A stretch of DNA of 6,729 nucleotides, taken from assembly GCA_003219925.1 (NCBI GenBank), contig QHQU01000091.1, positions 1 through 6,729 on the forward strand, written 5' to 3'. The DNA comes from Verrucomicrobiota bacterium. GTDB lineage: Bacteria > Verrucomicrobiota > Verrucomicrobiia > Chthoniobacterales > UBA10450. Shown piece by piece: positions 1 to 5,855 of this stretch (its first letter is position 1; each line of letters begins with the position of its first letter). The translations under genes were made by a program, and so were the position numbers. A model generated the notes under the pieces. That model ran no database searches. It saw only the letters and a program-made list of their open reading frames with translations, and was not told the DNA's origin.

Positions 1-227
1 ATTTCAACACGTCCGCCGATTACCTGCGCGGTCAGCGCATCGAGCAAAAAACCAGCCCAGAAAACCAGCACCAGCATGAGCGGCAATGGTAGTGCCATCG
101 CTCCGTAAAAAACCAGCACCGGAGTGATATAAACGTGCGCGTTTGACATCCAATTCAGCGGCGGAATGAAAAATTCCGCGATCTGCGCGACAAAGACAAG
201 AACCATCAAAACACAAAAGAAAATCAT
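1..227 (-). CDS. mreD: Rod shape-determining protein MreD, N-terminal part (runs off the left edge)
   Basis: MreD is an inner-membrane protein that works with MreB and MreC in the elongation machinery for lateral peptidoglycan synthesis. The reading frame opens at ATG 227-225 and stays open to the window edge, giving 75 complete codons. It begins MIFFCVLMVLVFVAQIAEFF, a strongly hydrophobic first membrane segment. After a short polar stretch containing NWMSNAHVY, a second hydrophobic segment ends in WAGFLLDALTAQ, which resembles the GLLLDL-type motif found in MreD proteins. The start overlaps the mreC stop as ATGA, so translation is probably coupled to mreC. A longer-looking frame at 4-237 encodes an unconvincing Cys/Arg-rich peptide and is a frame-shifted shadow of this gene. 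The identification relies on the hydrophobic pattern plus operon position after mreC, since MreD is poorly conserved in sequence. Confidence 0.85.
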   Translation of the reverse strand, partial: MIFFCVLMVLVFVAQIAEFFIPPLNWMSNAHVYITPVLVFYGAMALPLPLMLVLVFWAGFLLDALTAQVIGGRVE

Positions 228-1027
228 TTGCGCCCAACGACCACGAACACGTCCTCCATTTTCGCTAAATCAACGGCCGGTGTCAGCTGTGCCTGCCCAT
301 CCAACTCCCGAACCCGAAATTCTTTGACCGCCCCGATCAGCAGTCCGGGCGGAAACACCCCACCCACCCCCGAGGTATAGGCTTTCTGGCCAGGCTGCAA
401 ATTCGCCTGTTTCGACAGAAAATTTAAGTTCAACAATGGCGCAACCCCACCCGTGACACGCTCGCCCGTGACGATGCCTTGTTCGCGCGTGCCTTCGACG
501 TTAGCGGCGACGCGGCAATTTTCATCCGAAACCAGGAGTACAATCGTGATATTTGCGCTGACCGTCGTGGTCTTGCCGACCAGCCCTTCATCGGTCACAA
601 CCGGCATATCGCTATCGATCCCATCTTGTTTGCCGCGGTTAATGGTAACGGTCCGCCACCAGGTGGAGGAATCGCGCGTGATGACTTCGGCCGGCACAAG
701 TTTGAAAACGGCGCGCTCCCGATAGTTCAGCGCGTGGCGCAATCGATTGACTTCATGCTCGACGTCGCGCAGAGCCTGATTCGTCGCTTTGAGCGAACGG
801 TTTTCTACCCGCAACGAACCGTTTTCCGCTTGCAGATCATCAAGCGATTTCAAGTTGCTCCGCACGGAAGTGATTTGCTTTTGCAAACCGGCGCCAGAAC
901 TCAAAAATGGCGCGATATATTGATAAACGCTCGACTGCAGCTTGCGGGTGCCACCCACGCCCAGACTCAAAAGATACCCCAGACCTGCCACGAAAAGCAC
1001 CAGCGCAACAATGCTCGTGCGACTCAT
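224..1027 (-). CDS. mreC: Rod shape-determining protein MreC
   Basis: MreC is a membrane-anchored periplasmic protein that links MreB filaments to the wall-synthesis enzymes. The product is 267 residues, in the usual MreC size range. Residues 1-4 are cytoplasmic and about 5-23 (IVALVLFVAGLGYLLSLG) form one membrane anchor. Residues about 57-105 are Leu/Asn/Glu-rich with heptad character, consistent with the dimerising coiled coil. The rest is the beta-rich MreC domain, with the conserved run WWRTVTINRGKQDGI (about 123-137), MPVVTDEGLVGKT (141-153) and a YTSGVGGVFPPGLLIG segment (217-232). ATG 1027-1025 is the only reasonable start, because an in-frame TAA lies ten codons upstream with no ATG, GTG or TTG between. 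Only a weak GAG lies just before it. The gene follows mreB by 59 bp and its stop overlaps the mreD start. Confidence 0.96.
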   Translation of the reverse strand: MSRTSIVALVLFVAGLGYLLSLGVGGTRKLQSSVYQYIAPFLSSGAGLQKQITSVRSNLKSLDDLQAENGSLRVENRSLKATNQALRDVEHEVNRLRHALNYRERAVFKLVPAEVITRDSSTWWRTVTINRGKQDGIDSDMPVVTDEGLVGKTTTVSANITIVLLVSDENCRVAANVEGTREQGIVTGERVTGGVAPLLNLNFLSKQANLQPGQKAYTSGVGGVFPPGLLIGAVKEFRVRELDGQAQLTPAVDLAKMEDVFVVVGRK

Positions 1028-1037
1028 CTCAGGCCCA

Positions 1038-1056
1038 AAGTTCGAAGGTCGAACTT
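1038..1056. promoter_or_regulatory. Perfect 8-bp inverted repeat between mreB and mreC
   Basis: AAGTTCGA (1038-1045) and TCGAACTT (1049-1056) are perfect reverse complements separated by three bases. In the mRNA this would form an 8-bp, three-base-loop hairpin whose base ends 10 nt before the mreC start codon, so it could affect ribosome access or mark an RNA-processing point between mreB and mreC. It could also be a binding site for a dimeric repressor. There is no U-tract after it in the direction of transcription, so it is not a standard terminator. The structure is seen directly, while the function is inferred. Confidence 0.45.
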
Positions 1057-1087
1057 AGCGATTGATCCGAAAGTCTGAACTCCGGAA

Positions 1088-2128
1088 TTATTGGCGCCAC
1101 TGCCGATCGGCAGATGCAACCTGGCGCAAAAATTTAAGTTCATTGAGGCATTTGCCTGTTCCTTCCGCGACCGCGCTCAGCGGATCTTCCGCAACATGGA
1201 CAGGCAAACCAGTTTCCTCGCTCAAAAGTTTATCGAAACCGCGCAAAAGCGCGCCACCACCGGCCAGGACGAGCCCGCGATCGACCAGGTCGGCCGATAA
1301 TTCTGGCGGGCAACGTTCCAGCGTGATTCGGACCGAATCGACGATGGTTGAAATCGGTTCCAGCAATGCTTCTCGAACTTCCTGCGAAGTGATTTGTAAA
1401 GTTTTCGGCAGCCCCGCCACCAGATCTCGCCCTTTCACTTCGACACTTGTTTCCTTGTCGGTGGGATAGGCCGAGCCGATTTTAATTTTGATTTCTTCCG
1501 CGGTGCGCTCACCCACCATCAAATTGTAAGCCCGCTTCATATATTGCACGATTGCTTCGTCCAGTTCGTCACCGGCTACGCGCACGCTGCGGCTGAAAAC
1601 GATCCCGGAAAGAGAAATTAACGCCACTTCCGTCGTGCCTCCGCCGATATCGATGATCATATTTCCCGCCGGATCCTGCACGGGTAGGCCGACACCAATC
1701 GCTGCCGCCATCGGTTCCTCGATCAAATAAACCTCACGCGCACCGGCGTGAGTGGCCGATTCGCGGACGGCGCGCTTTTCCACCTCTGTAATGCCGGATG
1801 GGACCGCAATAACGACCCGCGGCCGTGCCCGCATCCGCCGGCCGTGCACTTTGGTAATGAAATGCCGGAGCATCGCCTCGGTCACTTCGAAATCTGCAAT
1901 TACGCCATCTTTTAACGGCCGCACCGCCACGATGTTCGCCGGCGTTCGCCCGAGCATGCGCTTGGCTTCGTCCCCCACCGCCAGCACTTTGTTGGTGCCT
2001 GCCTGCACTGCCACTACTGAAGGCTCGCGCAAGACAATTCCCTGGTCCTTGACGTAAACCAGGGTGTTGGCCGTGCCAAGGTCGATGCCGATATCGCTGG
2101 ATAACCAGCCAAAAAATCCTTCGAACAT
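1088..2128 (-). CDS. mreB: Rod shape-determining protein MreB (actin homologue)
   Basis: MreB is the bacterial actin that polymerises on the inner membrane and directs lateral wall growth. The product is 346 residues, the typical MreB length. It starts MFEGFFGWLSSDIGIDLGTA. The aromatic-rich first ten residues fit the membrane-binding amphipathic helix, and DLGTANT (16-22) is the phosphate-1 loop. EEPMAAAIG (137-145) is the conserved connecting segment, DIGGGTTE (160-167) is phosphate-2 and LAGGGALLRG (288-297) is the adenosine motif. All nucleotide-binding motifs are intact, so it should be functional. The start is fixed by the conserved N-terminus. No Shine-Dalgarno-like purine run precedes it on the coding strand (the leader reads CTCCTAAATTAA before ATG). 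It is the first gene of an mreB-mreC-mreD operon, with its promoter presumably in 2129-2376. Confidence 0.98.
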   Translation of the reverse strand: MFEGFFGWLSSDIGIDLGTANTLVYVKDQGIVLREPSVVAVQAGTNKVLAVGDEAKRMLGRTPANIVAVRPLKDGVIADFEVTEAMLRHFITKVHGRRMRARPRVVIAVPSGITEVEKRAVRESATHAGAREVYLIEEPMAAAIGVGLPVQDPAGNMIIDIGGGTTEVALISLSGIVFSRSVRVAGDELDEAIVQYMKRAYNLMVGERTAEEIKIKIGSAYPTDKETSVEVKGRDLVAGLPKTLQITSQEVREALLEPISTIVDSVRITLERCPPELSADLVDRGLVLAGGGALLRGFDKLLSEETGLPVHVAEDPLSAVAEGTGKCLNELKFLRQVASADRQWRQ

Positions 2129-2376
2129 TTAATTTAGGAGAAGTTAGAAATTGATTGCGCTGCAAGTTTCGAGCCAGCCAAAGCCGTACAGGAAAACAAA
2201 CTCCTGACGTTCACTGCTCCCCAGCCGTTTCAACGCCCGAAAACGCGTAGAATGTTGGAACAGCGGCGCCGCCCGTCAAGGGAAAGCTGTGAGTAACTTC
2301 CGGGCGGCCTCAGCGTTGAGTAATGGAGTGATGGAGTAATGTATTCTTGCTCAATACTCCAATACTCAATCACTCC
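2129..2376. other. Divergent intergenic region between mreB and rpe
   Basis: This 248-bp stretch separates the divergently transcribed mreB (minus) and rpe (plus) and must hold promoters for both. I see no convincing protein gene in it. The part next to mreB (2129-2160) is AT-rich. The rpe-proximal half contains two inverted-repeat structures, listed separately at 2268-2308 and 2323-2378. I could not pick a -35/-10 pair on either strand that stood clearly above chance: TTGAGT at 2316 with TAATGT at 2337 has a 15-bp spacer and falls within the octamer repeats. Confidence 0.6.
2268..2308. promoter_or_regulatory. GC-rich hairpin in the mreB-rpe intergenic region
   Basis: GCCGCCCG (2268-2275) and CGGGCGGC (2301-2308) are perfect 8-bp inverted repeats. 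The 25-nt interval contains a further weaker pairing, GAAAG (2282-2286) with CTTC (2297-2300), that would extend the stem after an asymmetric loop. If transcription of rpe starts upstream, this would be a stable 5'-leader structure. On the other strand it could lie in the mreB promoter or leader. No U-tract follows on either strand, so it is not an obvious terminator. The role is unknown. Confidence 0.4.
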
Positions 2377-2378
2377 AT
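2323..2378 (+). repeat. Opposed arrays of an imperfect 8-bp repeat forming a hairpin over the rpe start
   Basis: The left arm (from 2321) consists of octamers of the type TAATGGAG/TGATGGAG. The right arm (2352-2376) consists of CAATACTC, CAATACTC and a diverged AATCACTC-type copy, roughly the reverse complement. By eye, 2325-2340 pairs with 2361-2376 at 14 of 16 positions. GTATT (2341-2345) pairs with AATAC (2353-2357) after a three-base bulge, leaving a 7-nt loop. Pairing can extend to the A and U of the rpe start codon (2377-2378). The structure is direct from sequence. Whether it regulates translation or is merely an expanded repeat is open. Confidence 0.55.
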
Positions 2379-3036
2379 GCGAAGCATTCTGATCGCCCCC
2401 TCCATCCTGGCCGCCGATTTTTCCCGATTGGGCGATGAAGTGCGCCGCGTTGAGGAGGCCGGGGCCGATTGGATTCATTGCGACATCATGGACGGACATT
2501 TCGTCGATAACATTTCCTTCGGATCGGGAATGGTCGCGACTGTTCGCAAGCTCACGACTTTGCCGCTCGACATCCATCTCATGATCCAGCATCCCGATCA
2601 TTACCTGCCCCGTTTTATCGACGCCGGAGCGAACTCAATCACAGTCCACGTTGAACCGGAATCGAAACACGATGTTGCCAAAACCTTGGAGCAAATTCGC
2701 GGCGGGGGCTGCCGGGCTGGTCTGACCCTGAATCCGGCCACGCCGTTTGCCCAGCTCGAGCCATATCTCGCCCAGCTCGATCTTCTTCTCGTCATGACGG
2801 TGCACCCAGGTTTTGGTGGCCAACCATTTCGCGCAGATCAAATGGAAAAAGTGCGCCGTGCTCGCGATTGGAAGGCGAAAAACAATCCCGCACTGGATAT
2901 CGAAGTGGACGGCGGAATTAATCCAAAGACGGCACGGGTGTCGATTGAAAACGGAGCCAATATCCTCGTAGCGGGCACATCCATCTTCAAATCGCCCGAT
3001 TATGCCGCCGAAATCCGGGCTTTGCGCGAGGAGTAA
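2377..3036 (+). CDS. rpe: Ribulose-phosphate 3-epimerase
   Basis: This cytosolic TIM-barrel enzyme interconverts D-ribulose 5-phosphate and D-xylulose 5-phosphate in the pentose phosphate pathway. The product is 219 residues, close to the 220-230 typical of the family. Visible active-site motifs are IAPSILAADF with Ser9 (6-15), HCDIMDG with His34 and Asp36 (34-40), DIHLM with His67 (65-69), MTVHPGFGGQ (140-149) and VDGGIN with Asp178 (177-182). His34, Asp36, His67 and Asp178 are the family's metal ligands and acid-base pair, so the enzyme should be active. ATG 2377 is chosen because it gives the usual MRSILIAPSIL N-terminus. An in-frame TTG at 2347 would add ten residues encoded by octamer repeats and is unlikely. 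No Shine-Dalgarno site precedes the ATG. It is transcribed away from mreB and converges with the secretion cluster. Confidence 0.97.
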   Translation: MRSILIAPSILAADFSRLGDEVRRVEEAGADWIHCDIMDGHFVDNISFGSGMVATVRKLTTLPLDIHLMIQHPDHYLPRFIDAGANSITVHVEPESKHDVAKTLEQIRGGGCRAGLTLNPATPFAQLEPYLAQLDLLLVMTVHPGFGGQPFRADQMEKVRRARDWKAKNNPALDIEVDGGINPKTARVSIENGANILVAGTSIFKSPDYAAEIRALREE

Positions 3037-3081
3037 CTGTTTTCGGGAACGAGCACAGCAGTGCCGTGACGCCACATACTT

Positions 3082-3195
3082 GCCATCCCGAGCGCAAGCG
3101 AGGGACCTCACCTACACTCATAGATCACACAAACTAACTTGCGTGATCAACACGTATTGGTGAGGTTCCTCACCGTCTGCGCGGTTCGGGATGAC
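3082..3195. repeat. 114-bp palindromic repeat element, copy A (more degraded)
   Basis: The left arm at 3082-3111 (GCCATCCCGAGCGCAAGCGA then GGGACCTCAC) and the right arm at 3160-3195 (GTGAGGTTCC to TTCGGGATGAC) are imperfect inverted repeats around a 48-bp centre. The element matches copy B (3517-3630) over its whole length in the same orientation, with about ten substitutions and two single-base indels by my manual alignment. Several of these substitutions break pairs or turn them into G-U, so this copy looks older. It starts 45 bp after rpe ends and could fold at the 3' end of that transcript. It resembles REP or MITE-type dispersed repeats with GTCATCCCGAGC ends. I see no clear target-site duplication. 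Confidence 0.88.
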
Positions 3196-3206
3196 GGGCG
3201 GCGCTC

Positions 3207-3521
3207 TTAAACATTTCTGCCAAATAACTTTTTCGCGAGGTCTTCCCACTTTGGATTTAGCTTTCGCACCAGATCATTTTTCTTTTCGCGCCGCCAGGCT
3301 TTGATCGCCTTTTCCCGCGTTATCGCAGATATCGCGTCGGAAAACTGCTCGTAGTAAACTAGGCGATCGAGTTTCTACTTAGCGGTAAAACCGTTCACTA
3401 CATGATTTTTATGCTCCCAAACCCGGCGTGTTAAGTCATTCGTCACGCCAGTATAAAGCACGATCCGGCTTCGATTGGTCATCATGTAAACGTAGAACTC
3501 TTTCACGTTCCAATCTGTCAT
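3207..3521 (-). pseudogene. GIY-YIG family nuclease, interrupted by one in-frame amber stop
   Basis: Translated from ATG 3521-3519 to TAA 3209-3207 this is a 105-codon frame with a single internal TAG at codon 49 (3377-3375). The part before it contains EFYVYMMTNRSRIVLYTGVT, where VYM and YTG are the GIY and YIG equivalents, then DLTRRVWEHK with the conserved Arg and His. The part after it contains LDRLVYYEQF and TREKAIKAWRREKK with the presumed catalytic Glu70, ending in LNPKWEDLAKKLFGRNV. The match to the small, roughly 100-residue GIY-YIG domain proteins is clear over the full length. The stop falls in GFTAK*KLDRLVYYE, where homologues usually have Tyr, so one base change would explain it. 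The frame can also be read upstream into the repeat from a GTG, so the true start is uncertain. It is flanked tightly by the two palindromic elements. Confidence 0.9.
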
Positions 3522-3630
3522 CCCGAGCGCAGCGAGGGACCTCACCTACACTCTTAGATCGCACAAACTAATTTGGGGGATCAACACCGTATTCGTGAGG
3601 TCCCTCGCCGTCTGCGCGGCTCGGGATGAC
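3517..3630. repeat. 114-bp palindromic repeat element, copy B (better preserved)
   Basis: The outer arms GTCATCCCGAGC (3517-3528) and GCTCGGGATGAC (3619-3630) pair perfectly over 12 bp. The inner arms GCGAGGGACCTCAC (3532-3545) and GTGAGGTCCCTCGC (3595-3608) pair perfectly over 14 bp. The left side has GCA and the right side has a ten-base CGTCTGCGCG between the two stems, giving an asymmetric internal loop, and the centre is 49 bp. It is a direct-orientation copy of 3082-3195. It overlaps the first bases of the GIY-YIG frame: the ATG at 3521-3519 lies inside its terminal GGGATGAC. It also begins 64 bp after the ATPase gene stop and could act as a 3'-end hairpin for that operon. Confidence 0.9.
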
Positions 3631-3694
3631 ACGCGATTAAAGTTAGGGTGACGCACAATTCCGTCGCGCCTGCTCCCCTGCGATAAAGAAAAAA

Positions 3695-5431
3695 TTACCT
3701 CGCCACCACCGGCTCCGCCTCCGGTGTCGTCTCCGCCATCACTTCGTCGGTTTGGGTGACGCGGACCACTTCTTCGATCGTGGTAATGCCCTGTCCGACC
3801 CGTCGCCAGCCATCGTGCCGCAGCGTTTCCATGCCTTGCGCAATTGCGCATTGCTTTAACTCGCTTCCGTCCCGCTTTTGCAAAATCAATCGCCGCAGCG
3901 GCTCGGTCACGAGGCAGATCTCGTAGATGGCAACGCGCCCTTGATAGCCAGTTTGCCGGCAATGATCGCAGCCGGTGCCGCGATAGAATTTGAAATCGGG
4001 CGGGAACGTCACCCCTAACTCCCCAAGATACTCCACCGGATAACCCGCCAGAGTTTTGCATTCGGGACAAATCGTGCGCACCAGGCGCTGCGCGATGAAC
4101 GCCTTGACCACGCTCGCCAGCAAAAACGGCTCGACATCCATATCGAGCAAACGGGTGATGCCGCCTACCGCATCGTTCGTGTGCAGCGTGCTGAACACGA
4201 GGTGCCCGGTCATGGCTGCCCGAATCGAAATGTCGGCGGTTTCAATGTCGCGAATCTCGCCGACCATGACGACGTTCGGGTCCTGTCGCAGAATGTGGCG
4301 CAGCCCCTTGGCAAAGGTCAGATCGATCTCAGGTTTGACATCAATCTGCGAAACCCCCGGCAAACGATACTCGACCGGTTCCTCGATGGTGATAATGCGG
4401 CGCTGCACTGAGTTAATGCTGGAGAGAAAACAATAAAGCGAGGTCGATTTGCCACAGCCGGTCGGGCCGGTGACGAGAATAATACCGTTCGGTTGCGCCA
4501 GTAGATTGCGAATCATTTGCTGCTGCTTCTCGCTCAGATCCAGCCGATCGAACCCGAACTGCTGCTCGGAGCGGCTGAGCAAACGCAGTGAGATGGACTC
4601 CCCGTTCACCGTCGGAATGGTAGAAACGCGAACGTCGATCTCATGATTGTGGGCGTGCAATTGAATTCGGCCATCCTGCGGAAGACGCCGCTCGGCGATG
4701 TCCATGTGCGCCATCACTTTCAACCGCGAAATGATGGCCGATTGCAGCAGGCGCAATTGCGGTGGCACCGCGACTTCGTGCAGGATTCCGTCGATTCGAT
4801 AGCGAATGCGCAAATCGTTCTCCAGCGGCTCGACGTGAATATCGGTTGCCCGTTCGATGATCGCTTCGCGGATGATTTGGTTGACGAATTTGACGACCGA
4901 GGCTTCCGGATCGTCCGCGTTGAGGTCGGTGCTGGTCTCCGACTCCTGCAATGGTTCGAAAGCGCGATTGGTTTTGAGAATTTCATCGAACGTTTCCGCG
5001 CCCACGCCATAGAGCGTTTTCATGACCCGCAGCAACTGGGCACGCGGCACTAGCACCCACTCCGCTGGTTTCTTCAAAAGCTGCGTCACGAGCTGGCGGC
5101 CGGCGGAATTGAAAAGATCGTAGGTCGCGAGAACAACCGAATTGTCTTTTTCTGCAATCGGCAAAATGTGATGCTGAAAAACAAATCGCGAGGGCAAAAT
5201 TGAGAGGGTTTGGCGATCAATTGTCTTGGCGTCGAGCGTGACAACCGGGACGCGGAAGAAATTTCCAATGGCAGCGAGAAATCGTTGCTCGTCCACCTTG
5301 CCGGAATCGAGCACCTGGGTCGTCCAGGAACCGCCGTTGAGATTCTGCGCAAGCTGGGCGGCTTCTTCGCGGGATTCGACCCCACCAGCGATCAAAAGAT
5401 CGACAATCGATTTGCTCACCGCTGCGCTCAT
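3695..5431 (-). CDS. GspE/PilB-family secretion or type IV pilus assembly ATPase
   Basis: This is a cytoplasmic hexameric ATPase that drives assembly of a type IV pilus or the pseudopilus of a type II secretion system. The product is 578 residues, nearer to PilB than to the shorter classical GspE. Residues about 1-150 form an N-terminal regulatory region of the MshEN/T2SSE-N type. The core has ATDIHVEPLENDLRIRYRID (195-214), Walker A GPTGCGKST (322-330, with Cys where Ser is common), the acidic box IITIEEPVEY (346-355) and Walker B with RQDPNVVMVGEIRD (382-395). The His box is TGHLVFSTLHTND (408-420). A zinc-binding tetracysteine is present as CPEC (455-458) and CDHC (488-491). All catalytic motifs are intact. 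ATG 5431 follows the upstream gene by 13 bp with a weak GAGAA. No inner-membrane GspF/PilC gene follows here, so type II secretion versus pilus cannot be decided. Confidence 0.95.
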   Translation of the reverse strand: MSAAVSKSIVDLLIAGGVESREEAAQLAQNLNGGSWTTQVLDSGKVDEQRFLAAIGNFFRVPVVTLDAKTIDRQTLSILPSRFVFQHHILPIAEKDNSVVLATYDLFNSAGRQLVTQLLKKPAEWVLVPRAQLLRVMKTLYGVGAETFDEILKTNRAFEPLQESETSTDLNADDPEASVVKFVNQIIREAIIERATDIHVEPLENDLRIRYRIDGILHEVAVPPQLRLLQSAIISRLKVMAHMDIAERRLPQDGRIQLHAHNHEIDVRVSTIPTVNGESISLRLLSRSEQQFGFDRLDLSEKQQQMIRNLLAQPNGIILVTGPTGCGKSTSLYCFLSSINSVQRRIITIEEPVEYRLPGVSQIDVKPEIDLTFAKGLRHILRQDPNVVMVGEIRDIETADISIRAAMTGHLVFSTLHTNDAVGGITRLLDMDVEPFLLASVVKAFIAQRLVRTICPECKTLAGYPVEYLGELGVTFPPDFKFYRGTGCDHCRQTGYQGRVAIYEICLVTEPLRRLILQKRDGSELKQCAIAQGMETLRHDGWRRVGQGITTIEEVVRVTQTDEVMAETTPEAEPVVAR

Positions 5432-5444
5432 TCGCTATTTCTCG

Positions 5445-5855
5445 TTAGGGCAAATGCAATGCTCGACGCACCGGGTCGGTGAGCGTGCCACTCACCCGCA
5501 TCGAGTGATTTTTCTGCAGGCGTGCGATGGCGTCGCTGACATCGTCAGAAAAGACGCCGTCAATCGGGCCGCAATAGTATCCGAGCCGACGCAAGTCCCT
5601 CTGCAATGCCGCAACGTAAGCCGGCTGTACCATCAATTGTTCGTTCGCCTTGAAATAATAGACCCAACGGGGGTGATAGCGCGGGGCAAAATCAGTGGCA
5701 CGCACCGTGGGCATTTGGTGAAGCAGCCCATGTCCATCGCACGGCGCCAGCGAATCGGTGGAAGGGGAGGAAAAGATTTCCTCATCCAAAATAAACGCAC
5801 GAACGCCTTGGCAGCCGAGAAACAGCGCGATAAAAAAGATCCCGACTCGTTTCAT
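5445..5855 (-). CDS. Exported protein with C-terminal peptidoglycan-binding (PG_binding_1-like) domain
   Basis: This 136-residue protein has an N-terminal signal peptide, MKRVGIFFIALFLGCQGVRA, probably cleaved after Ala20. Cys15 is not in a proper lipobox, since Phe and Leu occupy -3 and -2, so a lipoprotein is less likely. The middle (about 21-75) is unrecognised. Residues about 78-136 contain VAALQRDLRRLGYYCGPIDG, FSDDVSDAIARLQKNHSMRV and a final SGTLTDPVRRALHLP, the three-helix pattern of the PG_binding_1 fold with its LxxLGYYxGxIDG motif. No enzymatic domain accompanies it. The start ATG shares its A with the secretin stop (TGATG), and AGGA lies 8 nt before it. The 13-bp gap to the ATPase gene indicates one operon. 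A wall-tethering or chaperone role for the secretin is my inference. The exact function is unknown. Confidence 0.88.
   Translation of the reverse strand: MKRVGIFFIALFLGCQGVRAFILDEEIFSSPSTDSLAPCDGHGLLHQMPTVRATDFAPRYHPRWVYYFKANEQLMVQPAYVAALQRDLRRLGYYCGPIDGVFSDDVSDAIARLQKNHSMRVSGTLTDPVRRALHLP

Noticed and set aside
4..237. A 77-codon minus-strand frame at the left edge
   Set aside because: It is rich in Cys, Arg and Gly with no domain character, whereas the frame from 227 gives a hydrophobic MreD-like protein that starts in an ATGA overlap with mreC.
1038..1056. LexA-type SOS box
   Set aside because: The half sites GTTC and GAAC are separated by seven bases rather than the four expected of the motifs I know, and mreC is not a usual SOS target.
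479..1078. A 199-codon plus-strand open frame
   Set aside because: It is antisense to mreC, which has full-length family similarity, and its own product shows no domain features.
2347..2376. TTG start that would extend Rpe by ten residues
   Set aside because: The extra residues are encoded by the octamer repeat array, and the family N-terminus begins at the ATG at 2377.
3053..3064. Terminator for rpe at GCAC-AGCA-GTGC
   Set aside because: The stem is only 4 bp and no T-run follows. The palindromic element just downstream is a better candidate for a 3'-end structure.
3082..3630. Two direct repeats considered as a CRISPR remnant
   Set aside because: There are only two copies, each is 114 bp and internally palindromic, and the interval is a protein-coding frame rather than a spacer.
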